Assembly (NCBI GenBank): GCA_964568145.1
Contig: CAZMOZ010000001.1
Location: 310,001-374,000, forward strand
From: DSVZ01 sp964568145
GTDB lineage: Bacteria > Verrucomicrobiota > Verrucomicrobiia > Limisphaerales > J093
Length of the DNA: 64,000 bases
Direction of reading: 5' to 3'
Every line of letters begins with the position of its first letter. Position 1 is the stretch's first letter. The notes below the pieces were generated by a model that saw only the letters and a program-made list of their open reading frames with translations, did no database searches and was not told where the DNA came from. Both the position numbers and the translations under genes were made by a program. Shown in pieces: positions 17,516-26,394 of the stretch.

Positions 17516-18898
17516 GTGAACCCGGACCCGACAGCCGCCGCCGCCCCGCGCCTCGAGCGCCGCTTCGGCCTCCTGCAGGCCACGGCGCTCAACATGAGCA
17601 ACATGATCGGCATGGGGCCGTTCATCACCATCCCGCTGCTCATGTCCGCGCTGGGCGGACCCCAGGCGTTGCTGGGCTGGTTCGTGGCGCTGCTCATCAC
17701 CATCCCCGACGGCCTGGTCTGGAGCGAACTGGGCGCCGCCCTGCCCGGTTCCGGCGGCAGTTACGTGTACCTGCGCGAAGGCTTCGGGCGCGAACGCTGG
17801 GGCAGCCTCATGGCCTTCCTGTTCATCTGGCAGTTCATCCTGAGCGGTCCGCTCGAAATCGCCTCCGGCTACATCGGCACCGCCAACTACCTTGCCTATG
17901 TGTGGCCGGGCATGACCACGCTGCACGAGCGCCTGATCTGCGTGGCCATCGGCGTCCTGACCATCGCCCTGCTGTACCGCCGCATCGGCTCGATCGGCTG
18001 GATCACCGTCTGCCTGTGGACCGGCACCTTGCTGACCGTGGGCGTGGTGATTGTGAGCGGCGCCGCGCATTTTGATGCCGGCCGCGCGTTCGACTTCCCC
18101 GCCGGCGCGTTCAGCTTCTCGCTCGGGTTCTTCCACGGCCTCGGCGCCGCGGCGGCCATCGGCATCTACGACTATCTCGGCTATTACGACGTGTGCTACA
18201 TCGGCGACGAGGTGAAAAACCCCGGCCGCACCATCCCGCGCTCGGTGATCATCAGCCTCGCGGGCGTGGCGTTGATCTACCTGCTCATCAATCTGGCGAT
18301 CATGGGCGTGATCCCGTGGCGCGAATTCGTGCCCGCCACCGACCACCCGGCCGCCAAGTTCATCGTGTCCGTCTTCATGGAGCGGCTGTACGGCGACACG
18401 ATGGCGAAACTGTTCACCGCCCTGATCTGCTGGACGGCGTTCGGCTCCGTGTTCGCGCTGCTGCTGGGCTACTCGCGCATCCCGTACGCGGCGGCGCAGG
18501 ACGGCGGGTTCTTCCGCGTGTTTGGCCGGGTGCATCCCACCCGGCACTTCCCGCACATCTCCCTGCTGACCGTGGGCGCCATCGCCATCGTCTGCAGCTT
18601 CTTCCCGCTGGACACCGTGATCGCCGCGCTGCTCACCACGCGGATCGTCGTCCAATTCATCGGGCAGATCGGCGCGCTGGTGCTCCTGCGGCGGCACCGA
18701 CCCGACCTCGCGCGGCCGTTCAAGATGTGGCTCTATCCCCTGCCCTGCTTCCTGGCGCTGGCCGGCTGGCTCTTCCTGCTGGCGACCACCAGCCCGCGGG
18801 TGCTCTGGTACGGCTTCGGCTCCCTGACGTTGGGCGTGGTGGCGTTTCTCTTCTGGGCGCGCCACAACCGCCGCTGGCCCTTCGCGTCAGCCGGTTGA
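17516..18898 (+). CDS. APC-superfamily amino acid permease
   Basis: This 460-residue integral membrane protein has about 12 hydrophobic helices, starting with LLQATALNMSNMIGMGPFIT, where the GxG-type unwound helix 1 of the APC fold is visible as MIGMGPF. ELGAALPGSGGSYVYLREGFG (helix 3) and GDEVKNPGRTIPRSV (loop after helix 6) are family signatures. It imports or exchanges amino acids across the cytoplasmic membrane; the substrate cannot be told. The GTG at 17516 is the only reasonable start. A family B fragment follows the stop directly (18900-18930). Confidence 0.9.
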   Translation: MNPDPTAAAAPRLERRFGLLQATALNMSNMIGMGPFITIPLLMSALGGPQALLGWFVALLITIPDGLVWSELGAALPGSGGSYVYLREGFGRERWGSLMAFLFIWQFILSGPLEIASGYIGTANYLAYVWPGMTTLHERLICVAIGVLTIALLYRRIGSIGWITVCLWTGTLLTVGVVIVSGAAHFDAGRAFDFPAGAFSFSLGFFHGLGAAAAIGIYDYLGYYDVCYIGDEVKNPGRTIPRSVIISLAGVALIYLLINLAIMGVIPWREFVPATDHPAAKFIVSVFMERLYGDTMAKLFTALICWTAFGSVFALLLGYSRIPYAAAQDGGFFRVFGRVHPTRHFPHISLLTVGAIAIVCSFFPLDTVIAALLTTRIVVQFIGQIGALVLLRRHRPDLARPFKMWLYPLPCFLALAGWLFLLATTSPRVLWYGFGSLTLGVVAFLFWARHNRRWPFASAG

Positions 18899-18954
18899 AC
18901 GTCCGGTGGGGCGAGACGCAGTCGAGCCGCTTGCGCCACGATACGGGGCCGAAC

Positions 18955-19818
18955 TCACCATTCAGGCTGTGGGAGAACACCCGCTCGCTGATCCGGGCGG
19001 CGGTGGAGACCGTTGCCGAACAGGCGGCCAGAAAAGCGATTTACCGCTAAAACCGAAGTCGGGCAGGCGGGACGCGCTGCGCCACGGCCAACTTCGGCTT
19101 TGGGGTTTACGCCCCGCCGCCCCCCAAATCCCAGCCCGCCCAGCAGCAGCAAGGTCCCGGGGGCGGGTCCGGGAATGGGGAGGAAATGCAGGTCGTCCAG
19201 CGTCGCCACCCGGTTCGGCCAGTCGGGAAAGCCGTGGACCGCGTTGGCCCGGAACTCAAACCGCAGGGTGATTTCCCGCCCGGCATACGCGCTCACGTCG
19301 GCGGCGTAGTACCGGTGGACGGGCACGAACGGGTCGTCCGTGAGCCGCTCCTCGGCCAGGGTGAACGGCGTGGGCTGGCCGTTGAGAAAGAGGTCCAGCC
19401 GCTCGCCCTTCCAGACGAAGCGAAGTTGATAAGCCCAGGCCGGCACCCGGCCGCTCTGCTGGAGCACGGGGGGCGAGACCGGCTGCCCCTTGCTGTTGAG
19501 ATAGGCTCTTGGAATCACCCCGATGGCCAGCCGGTCCACCACCGGGCAGAGGCTGAGCTCGGAACTGCGTTCCCGGCCCCAGTTGTCAATGAGCATGAAA
19601 TAGCCCGTGAGGTGGATGGATTGGTTGTAGCCGACGGTGTTACCCGGCACATCGCTGATCCACCCGGGAACCATGCGATCCCAATAACCCCAAGTATAGG
19701 GTACCAGCAACTCGGGGTCGGCCTCCTCGAAGCCCAGGTTGCGGAACTCCCCGCCCAGCCGGGCCAGCCCGGCCAAGGGGAGCAGACAGGCGGTCTTGAA
19801 GGTTGTTTTCATCGTCAT
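18955..19818 (-). CDS. PEP-CTERM-like exported protein with repeat-derived tail
   Basis: The product has about 287 residues. A signal-like N-terminus (KTTFKTACLLPLAGLARLG) precedes a beta-rich, lectin-like domain (FVWKGERLDLFLNG and ITLRFEFRANAVHGFPDWP). PIPGPAPGTLLLLGGLGFGG followed by RR looks like the PEP-CTERM sorting signal, with PGPAPG in place of PEPG. The frame does not stop after the arginines but reads on for about 60 residues through repeat A2, so the sorting tail is not terminal as it should be. Start candidates are 19836, 19818 and 19812. The product may be non-functional or newly extended. Confidence 0.6.
   Translation of the reverse strand: MTMKTTFKTACLLPLAGLARLGGEFRNLGFEEADPELLVPYTWGYWDRMVPGWISDVPGNTVGYNQSIHLTGYFMLIDNWGRERSSELSLCPVVDRLAIGVIPRAYLNSKGQPVSPPVLQQSGRVPAWAYQLRFVWKGERLDLFLNGQPTPFTLAEERLTDDPFVPVHRYYAADVSAYAGREITLRFEFRANAVHGFPDWPNRVATLDDLHFLPIPGPAPGTLLLLGGLGFGGRRGVNPKAEVGRGAARPACPTSVLAVNRFSGRLFGNGLHRRPDQRAGVLPQPEW
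19048..19107. repeat. Interspersed hairpin repeat, family A copy 2
   Basis: The element begins AAAACCGAAGTCGGGCAGGC, has the inner block GGGACGCGCTGCGCCACGGCC, and ends AACTTCGGCTTTGGGGTTT. It is nearly identical in plan to copies 5, 6 and 7. It lies inside the C-terminal coding frame of the PEP-CTERM-like gene, directly after the di-arginine. Confidence 0.8.
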
Positions 19819-19832
19819 GTGAAACGGTGGAT

Positions 19833-20066
19833 TCATGGAACCGCAACAAAAGCGCCCTGGCCCAGGTCAAAGTAGGACCCCGCGCCGGTGGTGATCAGGC
19901 GGCAGGGCCGCACCCTGTAAAGGGCCCCGGCTGGCGGCACACCGCCGATGCCGACGCCCTGATCGTCGTAAGCGGGCCAGTATTGCACCGTCTCCGAAAA
20001 GCCGTACTGCGGGTCCTGGGTGGTCAGGCGCCGTATCCCGTCCTCGGAACCCCAGCGCACGTGCAT
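19833..20066 (-). CDS. Short open frame of unknown function
   Basis: This 77-residue frame starts with ATG and ends GSYFDLGQGAFVAVP. I do not recognise a family. It lies between the PEP-CTERM-like gene, whose start it nearly touches, and a gene remnant upstream. It could be the C-terminal piece of a larger broken gene, since aromatic and Gly-rich runs such as TVQYWPAYDDQGVGIGG look protein-like. A real independent gene is uncertain. Confidence 0.3.
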   Translation of the reverse strand: MHVRWGSEDGIRRLTTQDPQYGFSETVQYWPAYDDQGVGIGGVPPAGALYRVRPCRLITTGAGSYFDLGQGAFVAVP

Positions 20067-20173
20067 GCTGGTCTTTTCGGTCCGCGTGTTACTGCATCAT
20101 TGGGGGATCTGATTCTGCATGGTTTCATAGTAGCTCCCGACGTACAGCCGCGCCGGCCGGGCCCGCTGGAGTT

Positions 20174-20593
20174 CAGTGTCCCGGGCGGCGCGGGCGGGTC
20201 GTCCGCTGCTTCCGTACCGCCGCCGGCGTCCACGATCACGCGCGCGGCCTGATATTCGTGATGGAACGCCGGCTGCGTGGCCTTGAAGCCCGCCATGAGC
20301 TTGTCGAGCTGGGTCTTGAGCAGCCTGTCGGTCGCGCGGAACAGCCCCGTCAGCTCCTTCGTCACCGCCGCGCTCCGCACGATGCGGTCGCGCGGGGCGG
20401 GGGCGAGGGTTTCAAAGGCCTGGAGGGCGTTTTCCAGTTCCGCCCGCTCGGCGGCGTCCACCTGATTTTTCGCCGGCGCGGCCAGGTGCTCGGCGGCGGC
20501 GGCGCTGAGGGCCCGACAGCGAGCGATCATCCGGCCCTCGGGACCGGCCACGACTTCGCTCCGGCTGTAATCCAACCGGGCCTTCAACGCGAG
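20174..20593 (-). pseudogene. Remnant of a conserved hypothetical helical protein
   Basis: The segment ALKARLDYSRSEVVAG, then ELTGLFRATDRLLKTQLDKL and MAGFKATQPAFHHEYQAARV followed by IVDAGG, resembles the C-terminal two thirds of a widespread uncharacterised helical protein of about 200 residues. The N-terminal part and its start are missing. The upstream open frame runs through the tRNA-Lys gene, which cannot be coding, so the gene is 5'-truncated next to the tRNA. The downstream end fades into unrelated sequence after 20174. Confidence 0.45.
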
Positions 20594-20811
20594 GTCGCCG
20601 GTCCGGGCCGTCGGCCCAGGGTGGCGCTCGCCGGAGGTGGCCGGCTTGCTGACCCCGGCTGATGTACCGGCACCCCGTTGGGGTGCGGCCGGCTGGTACC
20701 TTGGGCTCAATGAACCGGCTGGGCTGGCGGTCCCGCCAAAGGGAGCAAGCAAGCGGCGAATGGAAGCCTTTCCGCCGGTTTGGGTAGCGGGGCAAGTGGC
20801 TGAACATGAAC

Positions 20812-20887
<76 letters not shown>

Positions 20888-20974
20888 ACCTCCGCCGTCG
20901 CCGGGCGGGTCAACGGCGGAATGCTTTTTGCCAACCGCCGGCGCGGGTGACAAGGTTTTTTCCGATGCGCCAAA

Positions 20975-21182
20975 GCGCGGGGCGCATCTCAATTTCGTGC
21001 CGGCAGGATCGCCTGTCGGGGTGGCGTCTGGCTTCCGGCCCGGTGGATACGGTAGGAAAGCCCAAACTCAGAAGCTCAAAAAGGGGCGGTGGGTAGTGGG
21101 CGGGGATTCGGCATGTGGTAGCCGGCCCCCGGCTCAGGGGCCGGATCCCGTCGCCCCTCAGCGAGGGGTGACCTGTCTCCCC
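20975..21182 (+). repeat. Composite repeat, families B (part) and C copy 2
   Basis: The gap between tRNA-Lys and the 2Fe-2S gene (20888-21365) has no gene. It carries a block matching 30260-30400 almost base for base: GGAAAGCCCAAACTCAGAAG, then CAAAAAGGGGCGG, GGCGGGGATTCGGC, and the C-type stems GTAGCCGGCCCCCGGCTCAG and CCCCTCAGCGAGGGGTGACC. The two long copies show that B and C travel as one composite unit in at least two places. Confidence 0.8.
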
Positions 21183-21270
21183 TTTACCGAAGCGCACGCA
21201 CCCGGAACTTCCGGCCGCTGCCACCACTTGCAAAACAGTGAGTGCGCGCCCCCAATGGCCCATTTAATCC

Positions 21271-21360
21271 GAAGACCGGAGTTGAGCCGGGTTGAAATCC
21301 GGCGCTGCGGAGTTGGCAGGCGGCCGCGCTGCGCTACGGGCAACTTCGGTTTCCGGTTTG
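21271..21360. repeat. Interspersed hairpin repeat, family A copy 3 (long form)
   Basis: GAAGACCGGAGTTGAGCCGG begins the left arm; GCTACGGGCAACTTCGGTTT and CCGGTTT end the right arm. The inner palindrome around GAAATCCGGCGCT is shared, inverted, with copy 4 at 24475, so copies 3 and 4 form a subfamily. It ends six bases before the stop of the 2Fe-2S gene on the minus strand. Confidence 0.75.
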
Positions 21361-21365
21361 AAACT

Positions 21366-21827
21366 TCACGTCCCCGGCAATGGCCGGTGTGCCAAGGCGA
21401 ATTCGGTCACCGTCTCGCCGCGGATGAGGTGGCGCTGGATGATTTCCTCCAGCACCGCCGGCGAACAGGAGTGGTACCAGACGCCTTCCGGGTACACGAC
21501 GGCGATGGGGCCGCTCACGCAGACGCGCAGACAGTTGGCCTTGGTGCGCAGCACGCGCGGCCGGGCGCCCACCAACCCCAGTTCCTTGAGCCGGCGTTTG
21601 AGAAACTCCCAGGACTCGAGGCCAGCCTCGCGTGCGCAACACTTGGGTTCGCTGGCCTCGGCGCAAAGGAAGATGTGCCGGCGCACGTGTTCAAGGCCAA
21701 GCGCGTCCGCCGCCGTTTCCAATTCACGCGATACGCCGGGGAACAACACCGGAGACCCCAGCGCAGAAATCGAATCGTCGTCGGCGAAAGCGTCCGCGCT
21801 CCCGGCAATGTCCGGTTGAGAATTCAT
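21366..21827 (-). CDS. Thioredoxin-like [2Fe-2S] ferredoxin domain protein
   Basis: The product has 153 residues. The C-terminal 90 residues fit the thioredoxin-fold 2Fe-2S ferredoxin: RRHIFLCAEASEPKCCAREA, an amphipathic helix WEFLKRRLKELGLV, TKANCLRVCVSGPIAVVYPE, then GVWYHSCSPAVLEEIIQRHL. Candidate cluster ligands are the Cys in FLCAE, PKC, KANC and LRVC. The N-terminal 50 residues are low in conservation. The gene lies 11 bases after the stop of the helicase gene and is probably cotranscribed with it. It likely carries electrons in the cytosol; the partner is unknown. Confidence 0.8.
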   Translation of the reverse strand: MNSQPDIAGSADAFADDDSISALGSPVLFPGVSRELETAADALGLEHVRRHIFLCAEASEPKCCAREAGLESWEFLKRRLKELGLVGARPRVLRTKANCLRVCVSGPIAVVYPEGVWYHSCSPAVLEEIIQRHLIRGETVTEFALAHRPLPGT

Positions 21828-21838
21828 GGCGGGACAGG

Positions 21839-24475
21839 TCAGTGGCGGCGCAGCGGCAGGTGGTGTTCGAGCCGCTTGGTCTGGTGGGTTTCGAGCGGCG
21901 GCAGCTCGGTGAGCGTGGGCGACCGGGTTTCGTTCAGGATGGACCGGGCGCGGGTTTGCAACGCCTCCCAGCGCGGCCAGTCGAGCGCGGGGGCGTGGGC
22001 GATCTGCCGCAGCAGGCTGCGCCACTCGATGATCGCGCGGTCAATGTCGCCCGCGCCCAGCAACTCGCCGGCCCAGGCGCGGCGGGCTTCGGGATTCCGG
22101 TGGACGCTGGCCACGATCACCTCCGCGCCCGCGCCGTATTTGGGCGGCAGGCCGTTTTCAAGATAGCCGGGGATGGTCTGCAGCCCGTAGGCCTGATGAC
22201 AGGCCAGCGCGAGACGACCGCCCCAGCGGTTGTCGTCGCCGGCGAAGCGGAAGCCCGCGTCGAGGTTGGCGATGTCGTACACCAGTTCCTCGAGGGGATA
22301 AGTCGCGTCCTCCAGCGCCGCGGCCAGGGCCAGGCCGTCGCCTTGCGAAAAGAAGCTCACCAGGCGTCCGCGCCGGGTCGGCTGGCCGGCGGCGTCCACC
22401 AGGCCCAGCCGCCGCCAAAGCATGGCGGTGCCGGTGGCGGTGCTGAGCTGGCGGCACACGTTCACCAGATCGCAGCGCGCGCAATCCGAGGGTGACACCT
22501 CGCGCTCCCGCGGCCGCCAGAGCGCCACGCCGTGGCGGTCCACCGGCACCTTCAGGGTCAACTCCGCCAGGCTGACATGCGCGGTGATCTTCTCCGGCGA
22601 CTCGATGACTTGCACCAGCGGCGTGTGGCGTCGGGCAAGGCCAGACTCGACCTGCGGCAGAATCCGCTCCCGCCAGGCGCTCAAGCCGGCCTGGCGGCCG
22701 TGCCAGTTCGTGAGACGGCGCAACCACTTGGCCAACAGGACGCGGTCGCCCGGCAGGCGCTCGGCCAGGGTGAAACTGCGGCCGTACGCGGGGTGGCCGT
22801 CGCGCTCGCCGATCACGCAGAGCTGGCCGGTGCCGATTTTTTCGAGCGCGGCCGGCTCGCTCAACGCCGGGCGCAAGGTGGGCGGTTCCCCGGCTGGCCT
22901 GCCCGCACTGTAATGCTCCGCGCCGTCGGCAACCCAGACATTGCGCAACTCGATTTCGCGCAACGGCGGCAGCCGCTCCCATTCGCCGCGGCTGTTGAGG
23001 ATTTCGCGCACGCGCTGCCGCACGTGGCGCGCACGCTCGGCGTCGGTCTTCAGGCCGCAAGGCGTGTCTGGGTGCCTCAGGCTGGCCTCGATGCCGAGCG
23101 GAATGGGCTTGCTGGTGAACAGGCGCTCCTGCACTTGCGCGGCGGCGGCAAACGGGTCGCGACCCTGCTCCGCCGCGGCGCTCATCAGGCCCAGCAGCGT
23201 GCCCCAGTCCACCATGCCGTTGCGGGTGAGGTGCTGCGGATGCGCGTCCACGAGGCGGAGTTCGTTCGCGCTGACGAGCACGTAGCCGGTTTCGTCAATG
23301 CTCCGGCGGCCGGCGCGGCCGAACATCTGCAGGATCTCGTCCGGGCGCAGCGGCTGCTCGGCGAGGTCGCGCCGGTAGGATTCGCCAGCCAGCGCCACGG
23401 TGCGTAGCGAGAAGTTGATACCGGCGGCCAGGCCCATGGTGGCGACGACGACGCGGAGCTGGCCGGCCTTGGCGAGGGGTTCGATCACCCCCGCCCGCGT
23501 GCCGTAGCTCAGGCCGCTGTGGTGAAACGCCACGCGGGTCTTCAAGAGCCGGGCGAGGTGCTCGCCCACGAGCCGGCGTTGCGCGTGCGTCAACGTCAGC
23601 GGATGCGGGTTGGGCAACTGCCGGGACAACTCCTCGGCCAGCGCCTCCGCGGCCTGGCGGCGCGGGGCGAAGACGAGCAGCGGCCCCAGCCCCTCGGCCA
23701 GCGCCTTGGCGATGAGCCGCGGCCAGTACCCGCGAATCTCGGACGGCACGCTGAAGCTGAGCGACTCGGCATGCACCTCCTCGAGCGGCACCGGGCGTTC
23801 ATCCGAGCGCACCACCACGGCGTCGCGGCCCAGCCGGCGCAGCCATCGGGCGACGTCCTGGGGGTTGGCCACGCTGCCGCTCAGCAGCAGCAACTGCGTG
23901 CGCACCGGCGCCAGGGCGATGGCCAGTTCGTAATTCAACCCGCGGTCCGGGTCGCTGATCATCTGGTATTCGTCCACCACCAGCAGCGAAGGGCCCGCGC
24001 CGGAAATGAGCCGGTGCTTCTGGGTTTCGAGCGTGGCGACCAGCACCGGGGCGGAGAGGTTTTCAGCCAGGTCGCCGGTGGCGATGCCGACGTTCCAGCC
24101 GCGGGCGCGCCACTCGGCGAGCTTGTCGTTGGCCAGGGCGCGGGTGGGCACGGTGTAGATGGCCTGGCCGCGTGGTTTGCCCTGGTTGGACCACAGCTCG
24201 AAAATCAGCGTCTTGCCGGCGCCGGTGGGGGCGTGCACCACCACGTCCTGGCCGGCGCGCAAGGCGCTCACCGCCTGCTGCTGCCAGAGGTCCGGCACCA
24301 GCACCTGGTTCAGGCCGGGCAGGGAGGCAAATTGTTCCGCGACGGACAGCACGTCGGCAAGGTAGCGCGTCGCGCCGCCGGCGAAACTCCAAAAGGGACG
24401 TCGCCGAAGCGGGACGAGGCCAATGGGAACCGCGGGGAAGCCGCGGCGCTTGAAGATGCGGACGAAGGCGGTCAA
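21839..24475 (-). CDS. Ski2/Hel308-like superfamily 2 helicase
   Basis: The open frame has 878 residues. Motif I is HAPTGAGKT (GKT at 87-89), motif II is VVDEYQM (DEYQ at 168-171, not DEAD or DEVH), motif III is LLSGSVANPQD, and motif VI is QMFGRAGRRSID. A C-terminal Cys group CARCDLVNVC lies near residue 660 and could bind zinc or an Fe-S cluster. Such enzymes unwind DNA or RNA with ATP. The only upstream start is a TTG at 24475, on the edge of repeat A4. The first 40 residues look unlike a helicase N-terminus, so a GTG near residue 42 may be the real start. Confidence 0.82.
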   Translation of the reverse strand: MTAFVRIFKRRGFPAVPIGLVPLRRRPFWSFAGGATRYLADVLSVAEQFASLPGLNQVLVPDLWQQQAVSALRAGQDVVVHAPTGAGKTLIFELWSNQGKPRGQAIYTVPTRALANDKLAEWRARGWNVGIATGDLAENLSAPVLVATLETQKHRLISGAGPSLLVVDEYQMISDPDRGLNYELAIALAPVRTQLLLLSGSVANPQDVARWLRRLGRDAVVVRSDERPVPLEEVHAESLSFSVPSEIRGYWPRLIAKALAEGLGPLLVFAPRRQAAEALAEELSRQLPNPHPLTLTHAQRRLVGEHLARLLKTRVAFHHSGLSYGTRAGVIEPLAKAGQLRVVVATMGLAAGINFSLRTVALAGESYRRDLAEQPLRPDEILQMFGRAGRRSIDETGYVLVSANELRLVDAHPQHLTRNGMVDWGTLLGLMSAAAEQGRDPFAAAAQVQERLFTSKPIPLGIEASLRHPDTPCGLKTDAERARHVRQRVREILNSRGEWERLPPLREIELRNVWVADGAEHYSAGRPAGEPPTLRPALSEPAALEKIGTGQLCVIGERDGHPAYGRSFTLAERLPGDRVLLAKWLRRLTNWHGRQAGLSAWRERILPQVESGLARRHTPLVQVIESPEKITAHVSLAELTLKVPVDRHGVALWRPREREVSPSDCARCDLVNVCRQLSTATGTAMLWRRLGLVDAAGQPTRRGRLVSFFSQGDGLALAAALEDATYPLEELVYDIANLDAGFRFAGDDNRWGGRLALACHQAYGLQTIPGYLENGLPPKYGAGAEVIVASVHRNPEARRAWAGELLGAGDIDRAIIEWRSLLRQIAHAPALDWPRWEALQTRARSILNETRSPTLTELPPLETHQTKRLEHHLPLRRH

Positions 24476-24539
24476 ACCCGAAAACCGAAGTTGCCCTTAG
24501 CGCCGGATTCCCATCCGGCTCAACTTCGGTTTTCGGGTT
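24475..24539. repeat. Interspersed hairpin repeat, family A copy 4 (perfect 19-bp arms)
   Basis: AACCCGAAAACCGAAGTTG (24475-24493) is the exact inverse complement of CAACTTCGGTTTTCGGGTT (24521-24539), and a second palindrome GCCGGATTCCCATCCGGC sits inside. It lies between the divergent helicase and sigma-factor genes. The perfect arms suggest recent activity or selection on the structure. Confidence 0.88.
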
Positions 24540-24652
24540 AAGAGGATGAGGAGTTAAATGGGTTACATGAACAGGGGGTGGGCGATGCCGGCGAAAACGG
24601 CACGGGCGGCGGTTTCCATTGTCCAATGGGCCGGTCTCGTACGACATACCCG

Positions 24653-25240
24653 ATGAAGGCCATGCACGCTGACGAACATCAATGGGTCGAAGCCGCCCGG
24701 CGCGGCGAGCCGGGCGCCGCCGCGGCGCTGGTCGAGCGGTTTTACGCGCGCATCTACGCGTTCCTGCGGCGCCTGACCGGCAGCGAAGCCACGGCGGCCG
24801 ACCTCACCCAGATCACCTTCACCCGCGTGTGGGCCGCGCTGCCCGGCTTTGCCGGCCGGTCCAGCCCCGGCGCCTGGCTGCACGGCATCGCCCACCACGT
24901 CTATCAGGACTGGCGGCGGCGGGACGGCCGCTTGGAATGGCGTCCAGACGCCTGGTGGCTGGAGCACGCCGACGCCGCGCCATCCCCGGACCGGCTGGCG
25001 GTCCAGGCGGACCTGGCGGCGGCGCTCTACGCGGCGGTGGACCAACTCGAGCCGGACCTGCGCGACACGGTCCACACACACTACTACCAGGGTCTGACCC
25101 TTGAGGAAACCGCCGCGGTGCTGGACGTGGCGTCCAGCACGGTCAAGCACCGGCTGCGCCGGGCCGTGCAGGCACTGCAAGCGCGCCTGCTCAGCCCGGC
25201 GGACAAACCCCTGGCCTCCGCAACCCGCCTTTCGCAATGA
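24653..25240 (+). CDS. ECF-type RNA polymerase sigma factor
   Basis: The product has 195 residues from the ATG at 24653 (alternatives 24578 and 24662). Region 2 reads ERFYARIYAFLRRLTGSEAT then AADLTQITFTRVW and GAWLHGIAHHVYQDWRRRD; region 4 reads LEPDLRDTVHTHYYQGLTLE then ETAAVLDVASSTVKHRLRRA, the helix-turn-helix for the -35 element. It directs RNA polymerase to a small regulon. The stop overlaps the start of the next gene (ATGA), which encodes a membrane protein that probably holds the sigma factor. Confidence 0.9.
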   Translation: MKAMHADEHQWVEAARRGEPGAAAALVERFYARIYAFLRRLTGSEATAADLTQITFTRVWAALPGFAGRSSPGAWLHGIAHHVYQDWRRRDGRLEWRPDAWWLEHADAAPSPDRLAVQADLAAALYAAVDQLEPDLRDTVHTHYYQGLTLEETAAVLDVASSTVKHRLRRAVQALQARLLSPADKPLASATRLSQ

Positions 25241-26394
25241 AACCGACCGAAACCGAGATCGAGAACCTGCTGCGTGCCGCGTCGCAACCCCGCCCGCCCG
25301 CCGGGTTGAAGGACCGGCTGCTGCAACAACTCCCCCACCCTGCCATGAAACCGAACAACGAAATCGCGCGGACCGGATCGCCCGCCACGCAGGCCACCCC
25401 GGCCGGCGGACCGCGCGCGCCGCTGGGCTGGCTGGCGAACTGGTGGCCGGCCCTGGCTGCGGCCAGCTTCGCCCTCGCCTGCTTGGCTGTGCTGGCCACG
25501 CAACACACCGGGTTGAATGAGCTGCGCCGCCAGGTGGACGAACTGAAGCGCGAGCTGACCGCGCCGGCGCCAGATTCGTCGCAGGCGACCGCCGGGTCGC
25601 CAGCCACCACGACCGGCGTGGTGGTGCCCAATTCGCGCGAAGACCTCGAACGGCTGCGCGGTCTGGAGCGGCAGCTTGCCGGAGAGGTCGCCGCGCTTGA
25701 AGCGATGCGGACGGAAAACGAGAAACTTCGCGCGCAGGCGCTGTTGCGGTCCGGTCTGGCGCCCGAGGAAGTCCAGCCGATGCTCGACGCCCGGGCCAGG
25801 GCCCGCAGCATCGCGTGCGTCAACAATCTCAAGCAGCTTGGCCTCGCCGCGCGCATCTGGGCCACGGACAACGGCGACCTCCTGCCGCCGGACTTCCTGA
25901 CCATGTCCAACGAGATCGCGTCGCCGAAGGTTCTGGTGTGCCCGGAGGATGCGGGCCGGCAGCCGGCGGCGAACTGGAGCGTGTTCACGCTGGCGAACGT
26001 GAGCTACGAGTTTCTGGCGCCGTCCGGGTCCGAGACCGAGCCGATGCGGGTGGCGTTCCGCTGTCCGATTCACGGGCACGTGTGCCTGGCTGACGGCAGC
26101 GTGCAGTCCAGCGTGGCAAAGGAACATCCGGAGCGGCTGGTCGTCCTGGACGGCAAGCTGTATTACGGCAACCCGCCTCCGCCGATGCCTGCCGCGCCGG
26201 GGACGGCGCCCCAATTCCAGATGGATCCCCGGATGATGGAGCGTTACGGGCTGACGCCGGGCGTTGCCACCGAGGTTCCGCCGACGCAACCTCCAACGAT
26301 CACCCCGGAGATCATGCGGCGGTACGGCCTGCTGCCGTCCAACTATCCGGTAGCGCCCAAAGTGGTGGAACCCGAACCTGAGCCCGCGCCATGA
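25237..26394 (+). CDS. Membrane protein: putative anti-sigma factor fused to a pseudopilin-like domain
   Basis: The product has 385 residues. The N-terminus (TETEIENLLRAASQPRPPAG, then LKDRLLQQLP) is a short cytosolic stretch like those of ECF anti-sigma proteins. A membrane helix spans residues about 66-86 and a coiled coil about 90-180. Then RARARSIACVNNLKQLGLAA followed by RIWATDNGDLLP matches the region just after the pilin helix in DUF1559-like pseudopilins (CxNNLKQLGLAxxxYxxDN), and HVCLADGSV resembles the LADGHV segment near their end. The last 80 residues are Pro-rich. The gene overlaps the sigma gene and the next gene by four bases each. The anti-sigma role is inference from position and topology. 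Confidence 0.6.
   Translation: MKPTETEIENLLRAASQPRPPAGLKDRLLQQLPHPAMKPNNEIARTGSPATQATPAGGPRAPLGWLANWWPALAAASFALACLAVLATQHTGLNELRRQVDELKRELTAPAPDSSQATAGSPATTTGVVVPNSREDLERLRGLERQLAGEVAALEAMRTENEKLRAQALLRSGLAPEEVQPMLDARARARSIACVNNLKQLGLAARIWATDNGDLLPPDFLTMSNEIASPKVLVCPEDAGRQPAANWSVFTLANVSYEFLAPSGSETEPMRVAFRCPIHGHVCLADGSVQSSVAKEHPERLVVLDGKLYYGNPPPPMPAAPGTAPQFQMDPRMMERYGLTPGVATEVPPTQPPTITPEIMRRYGLLPSNYPVAPKVVEPEPEPAP

Noticed and set aside
24578..24652. Longer N-terminus of the ECF sigma factor
   Set aside because: The first 25 residues (Gly-rich, no sigma similarity) precede the usual start; ATG 24653 fits the family better, though the longer form cannot be fully excluded.
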